Below, piece by piece: positions 1-6,983 of a stretch of DNA of 13,460 bases; positions within the stretch are counted from its first letter, which is position 1; every line of letters begins with the position of its first letter. This DNA comes from Aquifex sp. Its GTDB lineage: Bacteria; Aquificota; Aquificia; Aquificales; Aquificaceae. The notes below the pieces were generated by a model, which searched no databases, was not told the origin of the DNA, and saw only the letters and a program-made list of their open reading frames with translations. The stretch spans positions 1-13,460 of the forward strand of contig WFPV01000059.1 in the NCBI GenBank assembly GCA_015487405.1, in the 5' to 3' direction. Position numbers and translations under genes: made by a program.

Positions 1-1
1 T

Positions 2-715
2 GCTCTCGCAGTATTTAACGACCTTGAAACTGTAGGAAAAGCGGTGAGCAAGATTCTAACCAGCGGTATATTCCCCTCCGCTTTAGAGTTCATGGACAGA
101 GACGCGATAAGGGCTGTTGAGGATTACAAGCCCGTAGGGCTTCCCAGAGACGCGGAAGCACTTCTGCTCATAGAGGTGGACGGACACCCCCTCGCTGTAA
201 AGGAGGAGATAAAAGAGGTAGGAAAAATCTTAGAAGAGCTCGGAGCAAAGGTTCAGGTAGCGCAAAGCGAAGAGGAAGCCCAGAAACTTTGGACCGCGAG
301 AAAGAACTTAGGTCCCGCACTCGGAAATCTCAGAAGTGGAAAAATTAACGAGGACATAGTATTTCCCAGAACCTACCTTCCGGAAGCTCTGCCTAAATTG
401 AGGGAGATAGCGAAGAAGTATAACCTCCTGATGGTAGTGTTCGGACACATAGGGGACGGAAACCTCCACGTTAACCTCCTTTACGATAAATCCAACAGGG
501 AAGAGGAAGAAAGGGCTGAAAGGGCGGTTGATGAGGTCTTTGAGCTTGCACTCTCATACCACGGCTCAATCACGGGAGAACACGGTGTGGGACTTACGAA
601 GAAAAAGTTCTTAAAGTGGCAGTTCGGAGAAGCGGGATACGAGCTCCTAAAGGGAATAAAGAAACTCTTTGACCCTAAAAATCTCTTCAATCCCGGGAAG
701 GTGGTGGAAGTATAA
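2..715 (+). CDS. glcD: FAD-linked oxidase GlcD-like, C-terminal part (5' end outside window)
   Basis: The reading frame is open from the left edge and ends in TAA at 713-715, so only the last ~237 residues of a normally ~460-residue flavoprotein are seen. It matches the C-terminal FAD-oxidase domain of the glycolate oxidase GlcD / D-lactate dehydrogenase family. Visible motifs are FGHIGDGNLHVN (about nt 443-478), GSITGEHGVG (about nt 563-592) and the family's typical ending FDPKNLFNPGKVV. The FAD-binding half would lie upstream of the window. Enzymes of this family oxidise 2-hydroxy acids such as glycolate or D-lactate and pass electrons to GlcE/GlcF-type partners or quinone; the substrate here cannot be told. 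A GTG at 44 is internal and not the real start, because homologous sequence continues in frame upstream of it. The frame is intact. Confidence 0.9.
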   Translation, partial: ALAVFNDLETVGKAVSKILTSGIFPSALEFMDRDAIRAVEDYKPVGLPRDAEALLLIEVDGHPLAVKEEIKEVGKILEELGAKVQVAQSEEEAQKLWTARKNLGPALGNLRSGKINEDIVFPRTYLPEALPKLREIAKKYNLLMVVFGHIGDGNLHVNLLYDKSNREEEERAERAVDEVFELALSYHGSITGEHGVGLTKKKFLKWQFGEAGYELLKGIKKLFDPKNLFNPGKVVEV

Positions 716-784
716 CATTTTCCCCTTCCCTTTTTAAAATTTTTAAAACAAGTTTTTGAATTTTTATAAAATTCCGTTTGAAAT

Positions 785-812
785 TTGACTTTTTCCGTTA
801 AATTCCTATATT
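785..812 (+). promoter_or_regulatory. Sigma70-type promoter for the small ORF at 848
   Basis: TTGACT (785-790) and TATATT (807-812) are separated by 16 bases. The expected transcript start is near 819, followed by an AAAGGAGGT ribosome binding site (832-840) and the ATG at 848. The surrounding 716-847 region is AT-rich and holds no other gene. Confidence 0.5.
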
Positions 813-847
813 CAGTCTTATAAATCCTTTGAAAGGAGGTTAGGAAG

Positions 848-1024
848 ATGAGTGATAAGTTGGAGCTCTTATTGGAGTATTCTGACCTCATTAAGGAAGG
901 ACTTTGTGAGAGTGAGGTAGATTACTGCGAAGATTTTAGCTTTATAGTTAAAGTAAAGGAGTTAATGGATAAGGAAGAAGAGAAAGAAGACAGTTTCGTA
1001 AACTTCTCGGACGTTAGAGGCTAA
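848..1024 (+). CDS. Small acidic hypothetical protein (58 aa)
   Basis: The ORF starts at ATG 848, seven bases after a near-perfect GGAGGT (835-840), and ends at TAA 1022-1024. It begins MSDKLELLLEYSDLIKEG and has an Asp/Glu-rich body with two cysteines (in LCESEV and DYCEDF) and a run of KEEEKED near the end. No signal peptide, membrane segment or domain family is recognised. A strong ribosome binding site, an upstream promoter and Aquificales-like codon use support it as a real gene. Its stop codon interlocks with that of rpsT on the other strand: the bases CTAA at 1021-1024 hold both stops. The function is unknown. It could be a small regulatory or structural protein, but nothing in the sequence decides this. 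Confidence 0.65.
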   Translation: MSDKLELLLEYSDLIKEGLCESEVDYCEDFSFIVKVKELMDKEEEKEDSFVNFSDVRG

Positions 1025-1305
1025 GCCTGTGCCTGTTGTTGAGCAAGAGCCTTGTTTAAAAGCTTGTAAACCCTGGAAGCTCTCCTTGCTGCCTCTCTTT
1101 TGTGGATAACTCCCTTGGAAGCGGTGTGATAAATTACGCTAATAACCTCGTTGATGTATTCCTTAGCTTTTTCAAGCTCTCCGTTTTCTATCATTTTCCT
1201 AAAGTTTCTTATGTAAGTTCTCATCCTTGAGAGGTGATACCTGTTTCTCAATCTTCTCCTTGCGTCCCTTCTCATTCTCTTTTTAGCCTGTCTCGTGTTC
1301 GGCAT
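1021..1305 (-). CDS. rpsT: 30S ribosomal protein S20
   Basis: This 94-residue, very basic protein begins MPNTRQAKKRMRRDARRRLR and continues through a helical core, with HTASKGVIHKREAARRASR near the C-terminus. This is the normal pattern and length for bacterial S20, which binds 16S rRNA during 30S assembly. The start is fixed by AAGGAGGTAAGGA just upstream of the ATG at 1305. A promoter with ideal spacing lies directly upstream (1340-1368), so the gene is probably monocistronic. The C-terminal tail is Gln/Ala-rich (ALAQQQAQA). The coding sequence is undamaged, as expected for an essential gene. Confidence 0.97.
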   Translation of the reverse strand: MPNTRQAKKRMRRDARRRLRNRYHLSRMRTYIRNFRKMIENGELEKAKEYINEVISVIYHTASKGVIHKREAARRASRVYKLLNKALAQQQAQA

Positions 1306-1339
1306 TCCTTACCTCCTTTCAGCTATTCCGAGCGAAATA

Positions 1340-1368
1340 ATTTTACAGGTTTTAGGAATTTATTTCAA
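1340..1368 (-). promoter_or_regulatory. Sigma70-type promoter of rpsT
   Basis: Read on the - strand, TTGAAA (complement of 1363-1368) and TAAAAT (complement of 1340-1345) are separated by exactly 17 bases. The site overlaps the stop codon of the upstream Uma2-family gene and lies 35 bases before the rpsT start. Confidence 0.6.
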
Positions 1369-1925
1369 GCTTCAAAAGCTTCCTTCAGGTCAAGCCTAAA
1401 ACCTTTAATAACCTTAGACTCTACAAACTTCTTCTCCCCTTCTAGGCATCCTTCATCGTAAAGCTCATATTTCCCTTCCTTGTTTAAAACTAAAACCTCT
1501 ATACACTTCATCTCGGGATATACAAGCCAAAATTCCTTAACTCCGAATCTCTCGTAAACATTCTTCTTCAGAACTGTATCCCTTCCCAAAGAGGAGGGAG
1601 AAACAATTTCCACAACGAGGTCCGGAATTCCCATTATTGCTTTCTCCTTTATTATTTCTTTTCTCTCTCTTGAGACAAAAACTATGTCTGGTTGAAAGAC
1701 GTTGTATTCGTCAAGAACAACATCAACGGGAGCGTAATAAACAACACCGAGCTTTTTCTTTTTTACGTAGCTCCATATTGCAAACTCTATGTTTCTTGAC
1801 ACAGCCTGATGGTAAGTTGTCGGTGCAGGTGCCATTAAAAGCTCCCCCTCTATGATTTCGTATCTTTTGTCGTCGTTAAGTTTCAGGTAATCTTGATAGG
1901 TCCAGAGTTTTTCTTGTGTTTTCAT
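1365..1925 (-). CDS. Uma2-family (DUF820) putative restriction-endonuclease-fold protein
   Basis: The protein has 186 residues, the usual size for the Uma2/DUF820 family, which adopts a PD-(D/E)XK nuclease fold. Visible family motifs are YEIIEGELLMAPAPTTYHQ near the N-terminus, the central QPDIVFVS (about residue 98), PDLVVEIVSPSS (about residues 121-132) and KEFWLVYPE (about residues 150-158). The acidic residues of QPD and VVEIVSPS are the expected catalytic pair. Such genes are abundant in cyanobacteria and thermophiles and often scattered; their role is not established, though a mobile-element link has been proposed. The ATG at 1925 has no strong GGAGG upstream, unlike its neighbours. It is divergent from the lipoprotein gene at 1966, with 40 bases between start codons. 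The frame is intact. Confidence 0.88.
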   Translation of the reverse strand: MKTQEKLWTYQDYLKLNDDKRYEIIEGELLMAPAPTTYHQAVSRNIEFAIWSYVKKKKLGVVYYAPVDVVLDEYNVFQPDIVFVSRERKEIIKEKAIMGIPDLVVEIVSPSSLGRDTVLKKNVYERFGVKEFWLVYPEMKCIEVLVLNKEGKYELYDEGCLEGEKKFVESKVIKGFRLDLKEAFEA

Positions 1926-1965
1926 AATACTTTAAATTTATAGAATATTAATAAAGGAGGAAAAA

Positions 1966-2364
1966 ATGAAGAAAGTTGCTCTATTTTTAAGCGGTCTCAT
2001 TCTCGTGAGTGGCGTTATTTCCTGTAGTCAGGTTTCTTCAAAGAGAACCTACGAAGGTGCCGCGGTAGGTGCTGCTGTCGGAGCAGTAGCGGGAGTCCTT
2101 ATAGATAAGGAAAACAGGTGGAGAGGGGGAGTTATAGGTGCGGCTCTCGGAGCTGTGCTCGGTGGAACGATAACGGAAATAGCCCAGAGGGCTGCGAAGG
2201 AAGCCGCACAGGCAAATAAGCCAGTTGAGTATACATCCGTTGACGGAAGGGAAAGAGTGGTTGCAGAACCTGTAAAGCACTGGGGAGACTGTAAGGTTGT
2301 AAGAACCAAGTATTATCAAAAGGGAAAGCTCGTTAAAGTAGAAGAGAAAGAAATCTGTTCTTAA
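1966..2364 (+). CDS. Glycine-zipper lipoprotein
   Basis: This 132-residue protein opens with a lipoprotein signal peptide: basic MKK, a hydrophobic core to about residue 19, and a lipobox VISC with the lipidated Cys at residue 20. Residues ~30-70 form a glycine zipper with two hydrophobic segments, AAVGAAVGAVAGVLI and GAALGAVLGGTITEI, bridged by DKENRWRGG. This resembles the Rickettsia 17-kDa antigen / glycine-zipper 2TM families. The C-terminal ~50 residues are basic and polar and hold a Cys near each end. It probably sits in the outer membrane or periplasmic leaflet; the function is unknown. AAAGGAGG places the start at 1966, and a hairpin terminator follows the stop at once, so the gene is a single transcription unit. 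Confidence 0.85.
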   Translation: MKKVALFLSGLILVSGVISCSQVSSKRTYEGAAVGAAVGAVAGVLIDKENRWRGGVIGAALGAVLGGTITEIAQRAAKEAAQANKPVEYTSVDGRERVVAEPVKHWGDCKVVRTKYYQKGKLVKVEEKEICS

Positions 2365-2390
2365 AAACTCTGAGGGGAGGGAGTTTTTTA
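2363..2390 (+). terminator. Intrinsic terminator after the lipoprotein gene
   Basis: AAAAACTC (2363-2370) pairs with GAGTTTTT (2381-2388) around a 10-base loop, and the second arm merges into a T-run. It starts inside the TAA stop of the preceding gene. The stem is AT-rich, so strength at high temperature is uncertain. Confidence 0.6.
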
Positions 2391-2450
2391 TTTAATTTGA
2401 AGGATTTTTATTACCTGCGGTAGCTTTTGATTTTCTTCGTTTAGAAAAAC

Positions 2451-2477
2451 TTAACATATTTATCAAAAATTTATAAT
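2451..2477 (+). promoter_or_regulatory. Probable promoter of the nap cluster
   Basis: A consensus TATAAT (2472-2477) lies 52 bases before the napA start. The best -35 match is TTAACA (2451-2456), with a short 15-base spacer, so the promoter may be weak or activator-dependent. The predicted transcript start is near 2484. Confidence 0.45.
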
Positions 2478-2494
2478 CTATGAATTAGACAAGG

Positions 2495-2506
2495 TGATTT
2501 TTATCA
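2495..2506 (+). promoter_or_regulatory. Candidate FNR/DNR-type operator upstream of napA
   Basis: TGAT-TTTT-ATCA is a perfect palindromic core of the CRP/FNR-family consensus TTGAT-N4-ATCAA; the outermost bases do not match. It lies between the TATAAT at 2472 and the napA ATG at 2529. That position, downstream of the predicted transcript start, suits repression better than activation. A 12-base AT-rich palindrome can also arise by chance. Confidence 0.35.
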
Positions 2507-2528
2507 GGTTTTTCGGAGATGCTAAGCT

Positions 2529-3371
2529 ATGGAACAAAAATCTAAATCTGCCTCCAAGTTAAGCTGGGGGGACTTTTTAAAGCTTTCCGCAGCGGCAGCA
2601 GCTGCTACCACCGTAGGAATGGCAATCCCTGAAGAGGCAAAAGCTGCCCTTGAAGAGGTTTCAAGCGAATGGCAATGGGATAAAGCGGTATGTCGTTTCT
2701 GCGGAACCGGTTGCGGAATAATGGTAGCTACTAAGAACGACAGGATTGTCGCGGTAAAGGGAGACCCCTTAAACCCCGTAAACAGGGGACTTAATTGTAT
2801 TAAGGGATACTTCACCGCAAAGATAATGTATGGTGAGGACAGACTTACAAAACCACTTCTTCGTATGAACGAAAAGGGGGAGTTTGACAAAAAAGGAAAA
2901 TTCAGACCGGTGAGCTGGCAGAAGGCTTACGAAATAATGGTTCAAAAATTTAAGGAAGCTTACAGCGAGCTCGGACCAGAAGGAATAGCTATGTTCTCCT
3001 CCGGACAGCACACCATTATGGAGAGATACGCAGCCGCTAAACTCTGGAAGGCGGGATTCAGGTCTAACAACATAGACCCTAACGCAAGACACTGTATGGC
3101 TTCCGCAGTTGCAGCGTTCATTCAGACCTTCGGTATAGACGAGCCCGCGGGATGTTACGACGACATAGAGCTGACCGATACCTTCGTTGTCTGGGGCTCA
3201 AATATGGCGGAAATGCACCCCGTTCTGTGGGCGAGAGTTCTTGACAGGAAACTCTCAGACCCTGATAGAGTGAAGATAGTAGTCCTCTCCACCTTCAGGC
3301 ACATGACTATGGACGGAATGGATATAGACATATTACTTCATCCCGAGACAGGTTCCCTGCTACATGTGTGA
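2529..3371 (+). pseudogene. napA: Periplasmic nitrate reductase catalytic subunit NapA, N-terminal fragment
   Basis: NapA is the Mo-bis-MGD and [4Fe-4S] subunit that reduces nitrate to nitrite in the periplasm, normally about 800-950 residues. Only about the first 268 residues are present. The cluster motif C-X2-C-X3-C is intact (CRFCGTGC, about residues 56-63), with its fourth Cys in GLNCIKG. The molybdenum ligand region PNARHCMASAV and GCYDDIE...VVWGSNMAEMHP are canonical. Around 3328-3340 the sequence passes into napG in another frame, and the NapA frame ends shortly after at 3371. The rest of the Mo-cofactor domains is gone, so no active enzyme can be made. The signal peptide also lacks the expected twin arginine: SWGDFLK (W13-G14) where SRRDFLK is usual. 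A GGAG at 2515-2518 supports the ATG at 2529. Confidence 0.92.
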
Positions 3372-3846
3372 GGATGTTCCCTGTGCCTTCGCCTGCCCCA
3401 CAAAAGCCTTTGATATAGAGTTCCTCAAGAACGAGAAGGGAGAGGTGGACATAAACAAGGCTCGTATGGGCATTGTTGTGGTGGATTACAACAGCTGTAT
3501 AGCCCACTGGGGACTTCAGTGTGACGCCTGCGTCAGAGCCTGTCCTCTAATGCATAAAGCTATCTACATGGATTTGAAGAGGAACAAGAGAACGGGAAAA
3601 CACGCAATGCTCGTTCCGGTGGTGGACCCTGAATACTGCACGGGATGTGGACTCTGTGAGCACGCCTGTCCAATAGATAAACCAGCTATTTACGTCCTCC
3701 CGAGAGAAGTAGCCCTCGGAAAGATAGGAAAGCACTACGTCCGCGGCTGGATGGAGCAAAAGGAAAACGTGGAAGAAAAGATAAGGGAAAGGGAGGAGGA
3801 GCTAAAACGCTGGAGACCAAAAACTCCCGAGGAATACCTCAACTAG
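3328..3846 (+). pseudogene. napG: NapG ferredoxin-type quinol dehydrogenase subunit, 5'-truncated
   Basis: The NapG frame is open from 3328 to the TAG at 3844-3846. It reads YYFIPRQVPCYMCEDVPC, the typical middle of NapG, then three further cysteine groups: FACPTKAF, CDACVRACP and YCTGCGLCEHACP. These bind several [4Fe-4S] clusters that pass electrons from NapH toward NapB/NapA. An intact NapG has roughly 80-90 more N-terminal residues with the signal peptide and first cluster; here these are missing because the gene is joined to the truncated napA. No start codon with a ribosome binding site exists in the remaining frame: the ATG at 3364 lies inside CYMCED, a conserved motif. AGGAGG overlapping the stop serves napH downstream. 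The C-terminus is helical and highly charged. Confidence 0.9.
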
Positions 3847-3859
3847 GAGGACCTTTTAA

Positions 3860-4698
3860 ATGAGTAGCGTTGCACAAGCCAACGTAAGAACTGCGGAAGA
3901 GACCAAGTCCTTCGTAGCACGGAATAAAAACCTGATACTCAGAAGAATTAGCCAGGTTTCGATTCTTCTCCTATACATTGGAGGTAATTACTTCGGTTGG
4001 AAGGTTCCTTCAAGGAAATCTGAGCGCTTCCAAACTTTTCGAAGTGATTCCCTTTTTTTGATCCCTTCGCTGTTCTTCAGATGTTCTTAGCAGGAACGAT
4101 TGTAGGAGTGGACGTTATAGCTGGAGCTCTAATAATTCTCTTCGTTTACGGAGTTTTGTTTGGTAGGGCTTTTTGTAGCTGGGTGTGTCCCGTGAACATA
4201 GTAACGGATTTAGCAAACTGGCTTAGAGTTAAGACGGGACTTCACAAGGAGGAATACAGAATAAACTTTCCGAGGAGCACCCGTTACTGGATACTCCTTT
4301 TAGCGCTCGTTCTTTCTCCAATTTTCGGATTTCCGGCCTTTGAATTCATCAGCCCAGTTTCCATCACTCACAGAAGACTTATTTTCGGAATGGGGCTCGG
4401 ATGGAGCGTTATCTTAGCGATATTCCTCTTTGACCTTTTTATCACTAAAAACTGGTGGTGCGGACACCTTTGTCCCCTCGGGGCGTTTTATTCCGTAGTT
4501 TCCAAGCCCGTCTCTCTCCTGAGGGTAGGTTACGACCTCAGCAAATGCACCGAGTGTATGGAGTGCAAAAGGGTGTGTCCTGAAGTTCAGGTTTTCTGGA
4601 TGATAGGAAAGGAGAACAAGCCTGTTCTTTCCGGGGAATGCACCAACTGCGGAAGGTGTATAGACGTCTGTCCCGAGTGGCACTCTTTTACACCCTGA
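3860..4698 (+). pseudogene. napH: NapH membrane quinol dehydrogenase subunit with two 1-base insertions
   Basis: NapH is a four-helix membrane protein that oxidises quinol and hands electrons to NapG. The ATG at 3860 follows AGGAGG. The first ~50 residues are normal, up to the first membrane segment. The next ~30 residues are found only by changing frame twice: dropping one C of the CC at 4007-4008 and one T of the seven-T run at 4053-4059 restores QGNLSASKLFEVIPFFDPF. Without correction the protein stops at 4088-4090. From 4081 to the TGA at 4696-4698 the frame is clean and holds FCSWVCP, CGHLCPLGAF and two ferredoxin motifs, CTECMECKRVCP and CTNCGRCIDVCP. The distal part could be translated from the ATG at 4081 but would lack the first helix. 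Both insertions lie in short homopolymers, so sequencing error remains possible. Confidence 0.9.
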
Positions 4699-4724
4699 GG
4701 TTTAAAAAAGCGGAGGTGATAAAA

Positions 4725-5270
4725 ATGAAGCTTAAAAGCTTGGGGGCTTTAATTGTAGGCTCCGCTGTGATGTTCGGTTTTATTGTAGCAAGAGAGGTAA
4801 TATCTCCCGAGGAGCTTGGAATAAGAAAAGCTCCCGTAGAGAATGAAGTCGTCAATCCATCTAAGTTCAGCTATCCTCAGGCTCTTCCGGGACAAGCTAA
4901 AAGATTCCTGAGGGCTTACGAAAACGCTCCTCCCCAAATCCCCCATAGCATAGAGGGATTGTTCTCAATAACTTTGAAAAACAACGCGTGTTTGAATTGC
5001 CATATACCCGACGTGGCGAAGCAGATAGGAGCGACTCCACTGCTGCCTACTATAGACTTTTACCATCTTCCCTAAGGAAAAGTTCTTAAACTTTCCGACG
5101 TTGATAAGGCTCGTTGGAACTGTCTCCTTTGCCACAGACCTCAGGCTAACGTAAAACCCGTAGTGAAGAATCTCTTTAAACCTGAATACAGAACACCTGA
5201 AGCAAAGCAAAAGTCAAGACTTCACGAGGTAATCCTTGAAGGATCCGGATACGAAAAGAAGGCTCAATGA
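4725..5270 (+). pseudogene. napB: NapB dihaem cytochrome c with internal stop codon
   Basis: NapB is the periplasmic dihaem c cytochrome that feeds electrons to NapA. The start at 4725 follows GGAGGTGAT; residues 1-22 form a signal peptide or anchor. The first haem site is CLNCH (about residues 88-92). A TAA at 5073-5075 then ends the protein, yet the same frame continues with GKVLKLSDVDKARWNC and the second haem site CLLCH, ending at TGA 5268-5270. The full frame would give ~180 residues, close to typical NapB. Either one substitution or a paired indel (CCC to CC and GG to GGG, reading HLPKGKV) would restore it. Uncorrected, the product carries one haem only. The stop overlaps the napL start as ATGA. 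Confidence 0.9.
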
Positions 5271-5948
5271 GGGGCTTACTCCTCTTTTTCTTACTCTTTC
5301 TGTTTAGTTACGCACTAAAGCTTGAAAGGGCTATAACGGATATAGAGGTATTCAACAAAGAGGGAGCGGTGTCTACCGAGCTCGGGAAAGTTTATCTGCT
5401 TTCTCTCCCCGAGCTAAACGTTAAAAAGGAAATAACTCTCCCTTCCATAACCGACTTTATGGGAGAGAAACAAAGACCGAAGGTATTTGATATTTCCTTT
5501 TCTCCTTCCGGAAAGAAATTTCTAATAGTTGTTGAAGCGAACCTTGGAAAGAGAGACCTTTTCCTTTACGAAGAAGGAAAAAAGCTCATTTCCCTACTTA
5601 AGGGAACGGACATTAGCCGGGCGGAATTTCTGACCGAAAATAGAGTTATCCTTGCAACCATAGGGAATGAGGTCTGGCTTTACGACTTAAAGGCAAAAAA
5701 GACAGTTTACCGTTATCTAGTCTTTCGTTTTGTACTTTCGAATATGGAGCTCAATCGTGAAAAGAACCTGATTGCTTGGGGAGACGAGAGCGGAAAGGTG
5801 CTCTTTATAAATCCCGAAAACGGGGAGCTGATAGGTGTAGGAACGGAAGGCAACAAGGACAAGATTTTTAGCCTAAGCTACAGGGTTTTGGTGGGGGAGG
5901 GATAAAAAAGCTGTAGTTTTCAATCTAAACAGGAATAAATACACGTAG
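5267..5948 (+). pseudogene. napL: NapL-like periplasmic beta-propeller protein, frameshifted and truncated
   Basis: The ATG at 5267 overlaps the napB stop. Residues 1-16 form a signal peptide (MRGLLLFFLLFLFSYA). Repeating strands such as VFDISFSPSGKKFLIV and KNLIAWGDESGKVLFINPENG indicate a WD40-like propeller. By position between napB and napD it corresponds to NapL of the Wolinella/Campylobacter nap clusters, whose role is not settled. The frame ends early at 5903-5905. Removing one G from the five-G run at 5893-5897 continues it as DKKAVVFNLNRNKYT until 5948. At ~227 residues it is about a third shorter than usual NapL, because it runs straight into napD. The separate napF often found here is absent. 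The assignment rests on context more than sequence identity. Confidence 0.75.
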
Positions 5949-6172
5949 TTATTAAAGCGGAGAGCACAGACGAGGGAGTCTTCAAGATGAAAGCTATAAG
6001 GAGTCTTCCTCACGTTCTGTCTGCGGAGCTCATATTCTCTTACAGCGACGAATGGGCAAAGGCGAAGGAATACTTAGATATCAACAAGGAAAGGGTTCCT
6101 GAAATCCTCAACGACGACAAAGTTAAAGCGGAAGACATCGTTTACAAGGGAAGACTACCGAAGGGTATCTGA
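5939..6172 (+). pseudogene. napD: NapD chaperone, C-terminal fragment
   Basis: NapD is a small cytoplasmic chaperone that binds the NapA Tat signal peptide. The frame is open from 5939 to the TGA at 6170-6172 and reads HVVIKAESTDEGVFKM, then KAIRSLPHVLSAELIFSY. This is the second half of the NapD ferredoxin-like fold, where VLSAELIFSY matches the usual ending of the domain. The first ~40 residues, including the typical MNxSS(I/V)V start, are missing, and the preceding bases belong to napL, so a deletion has fused the two genes. No ribosome binding site or plausible start remains; the ATG at 5987 is inside the conserved domain. The charged tail after the domain is typical of longer NapD versions. 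It would be non-functional as read. Confidence 0.75.
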
Positions 6173-6231
6173 AATGCTCCTTCTTCCCCAAATTTTTTAT
6201 TTCCCGAATTTCTGATAAAGAGATTGATAAC

Positions 6232-6245
6232 TTGACTTTCGTAAA
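6232..6245 (+). promoter_or_regulatory. Candidate CRP/FNR-family (NnrR/DNR-like) site and promoter region of nor
   Basis: TTGAC-TTTC-GTAAA matches the dyad TTGAC-N4-GTCAA in nine of ten bases. It sits 35 bases before the norC ATG and overlaps a possible -35 (TTGACT); weak -10 candidates are TACTTT (6254-6259) and CATAAT (6260-6265). NO-responsive regulators of this family commonly control nor genes, so the site is plausible, but spacing to a -10 is not ideal. No other gene is seen in 6173-6280. Confidence 0.4.
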
Positions 6246-6280
6246 TAAACGCTTACTTTCATAATTAGGGAGGTGTGGAC

Positions 6281-6964
6281 ATGGACTTCGGTTGGTTGGA
6301 TATCACGGTCGCAGCCCTCGTTTTAACCGCACTTATAGGTGCAATATGGACTCGGGGTAGAAACTGGTTGGACCCTGAGTTCTGGAAGCGTTACGCTATT
6401 GTCGGCTCAGTTATTATGTTTGTATTCCTATGGATACTTACCTTTGACACACTCAAGAAGACCCACATCGGCTCAGATAGGGTTCCCTCACCCACGGTAA
6501 TCAATTACAAGATTACCTACGAGTTTGACCCCTCTAAGGGATACTACATGCCCAAAATCCACAAAGACCAAAAGGAGCTTCTCTTTGGAAAGGAATACTC
6601 CGAAGAGGAGGCTATGAAGCTCCTCGTTAAAGGAAAGCTCGTCATTCAAAGTAGGGCTTGCATGAACTGCCATACACTCCTCGGAAACGGAGCTTACTAC
6701 GCTCCTGACCTAACCAAAGCTTGGCTTGACCCCAAGTGGGAAAAGGTTATGATGCCCGCAACCCAATCCAAGACCAAGGAAGAGGCTATGGTTAAGTTCC
6801 TCATGCACCCTGACAAATACGCAACCTGGACGAGGAGAATGCCCAATCTCGGACTTTCTGAGGACGAGGCTAAGGCAGTTGTTGCTTACCTGAAGTGGAT
6901 GTCCGCAATTAACACCAACGGATTCCCTGACCACTTTGGTGAGTCTAAGCTCGTGAAGTTCTAA
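6281..6964 (+). CDS. norC: Nitric oxide reductase cytochrome c subunit NorC
   Basis: NorC carries the haem c that passes electrons to NorB, which reduces NO to N2O on the periplasmic side. The haem site is CMNCH (about residues 127-131), followed by the NorC signature TLLGNGAYYAPDLTK; the probable methionine ligand is in RRMPNLGLSE (M187). The ATG at 6281 is seven bases after GGAGG; a GTG two codons upstream sits on the ribosome binding site and is less likely. At 227 residues it is longer than the common ~150-residue NorC and has two hydrophobic N-terminal segments (about 7-24 and 38-56) instead of one, so the haem domain may be reached by a hairpin anchor. It lies 19 bases before norB. The frame is uninterrupted and all key residues are present. 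Confidence 0.95.
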   Translation: MDFGWLDITVAALVLTALIGAIWTRGRNWLDPEFWKRYAIVGSVIMFVFLWILTFDTLKKTHIGSDRVPSPTVINYKITYEFDPSKGYYMPKIHKDQKELLFGKEYSEEEAMKLLVKGKLVIQSRACMNCHTLLGNGAYYAPDLTKAWLDPKWEKVMMPATQSKTKEEAMVKFLMHPDKYATWTRRMPNLGLSEDEAKAVVAYLKWMSAINTNGFPDHFGESKLVKF

Positions 6965-6983
6965 TAAAAGGAGGTGTTTGGGT

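Noticed and set aside
716..780. Possible terminator after glcD (TTTTTAAAATTTTTAAAA)
   Set aside because: It is only an AT-rich repeat with no GC-containing stem, so a hairpin cannot be supported.
481..891. 136-codon ORF on the - strand
   Set aside because: It is the antisense of glcD and the following intergenic region, with no ribosome binding site and a low-complexity Ser/Phe-rich product.
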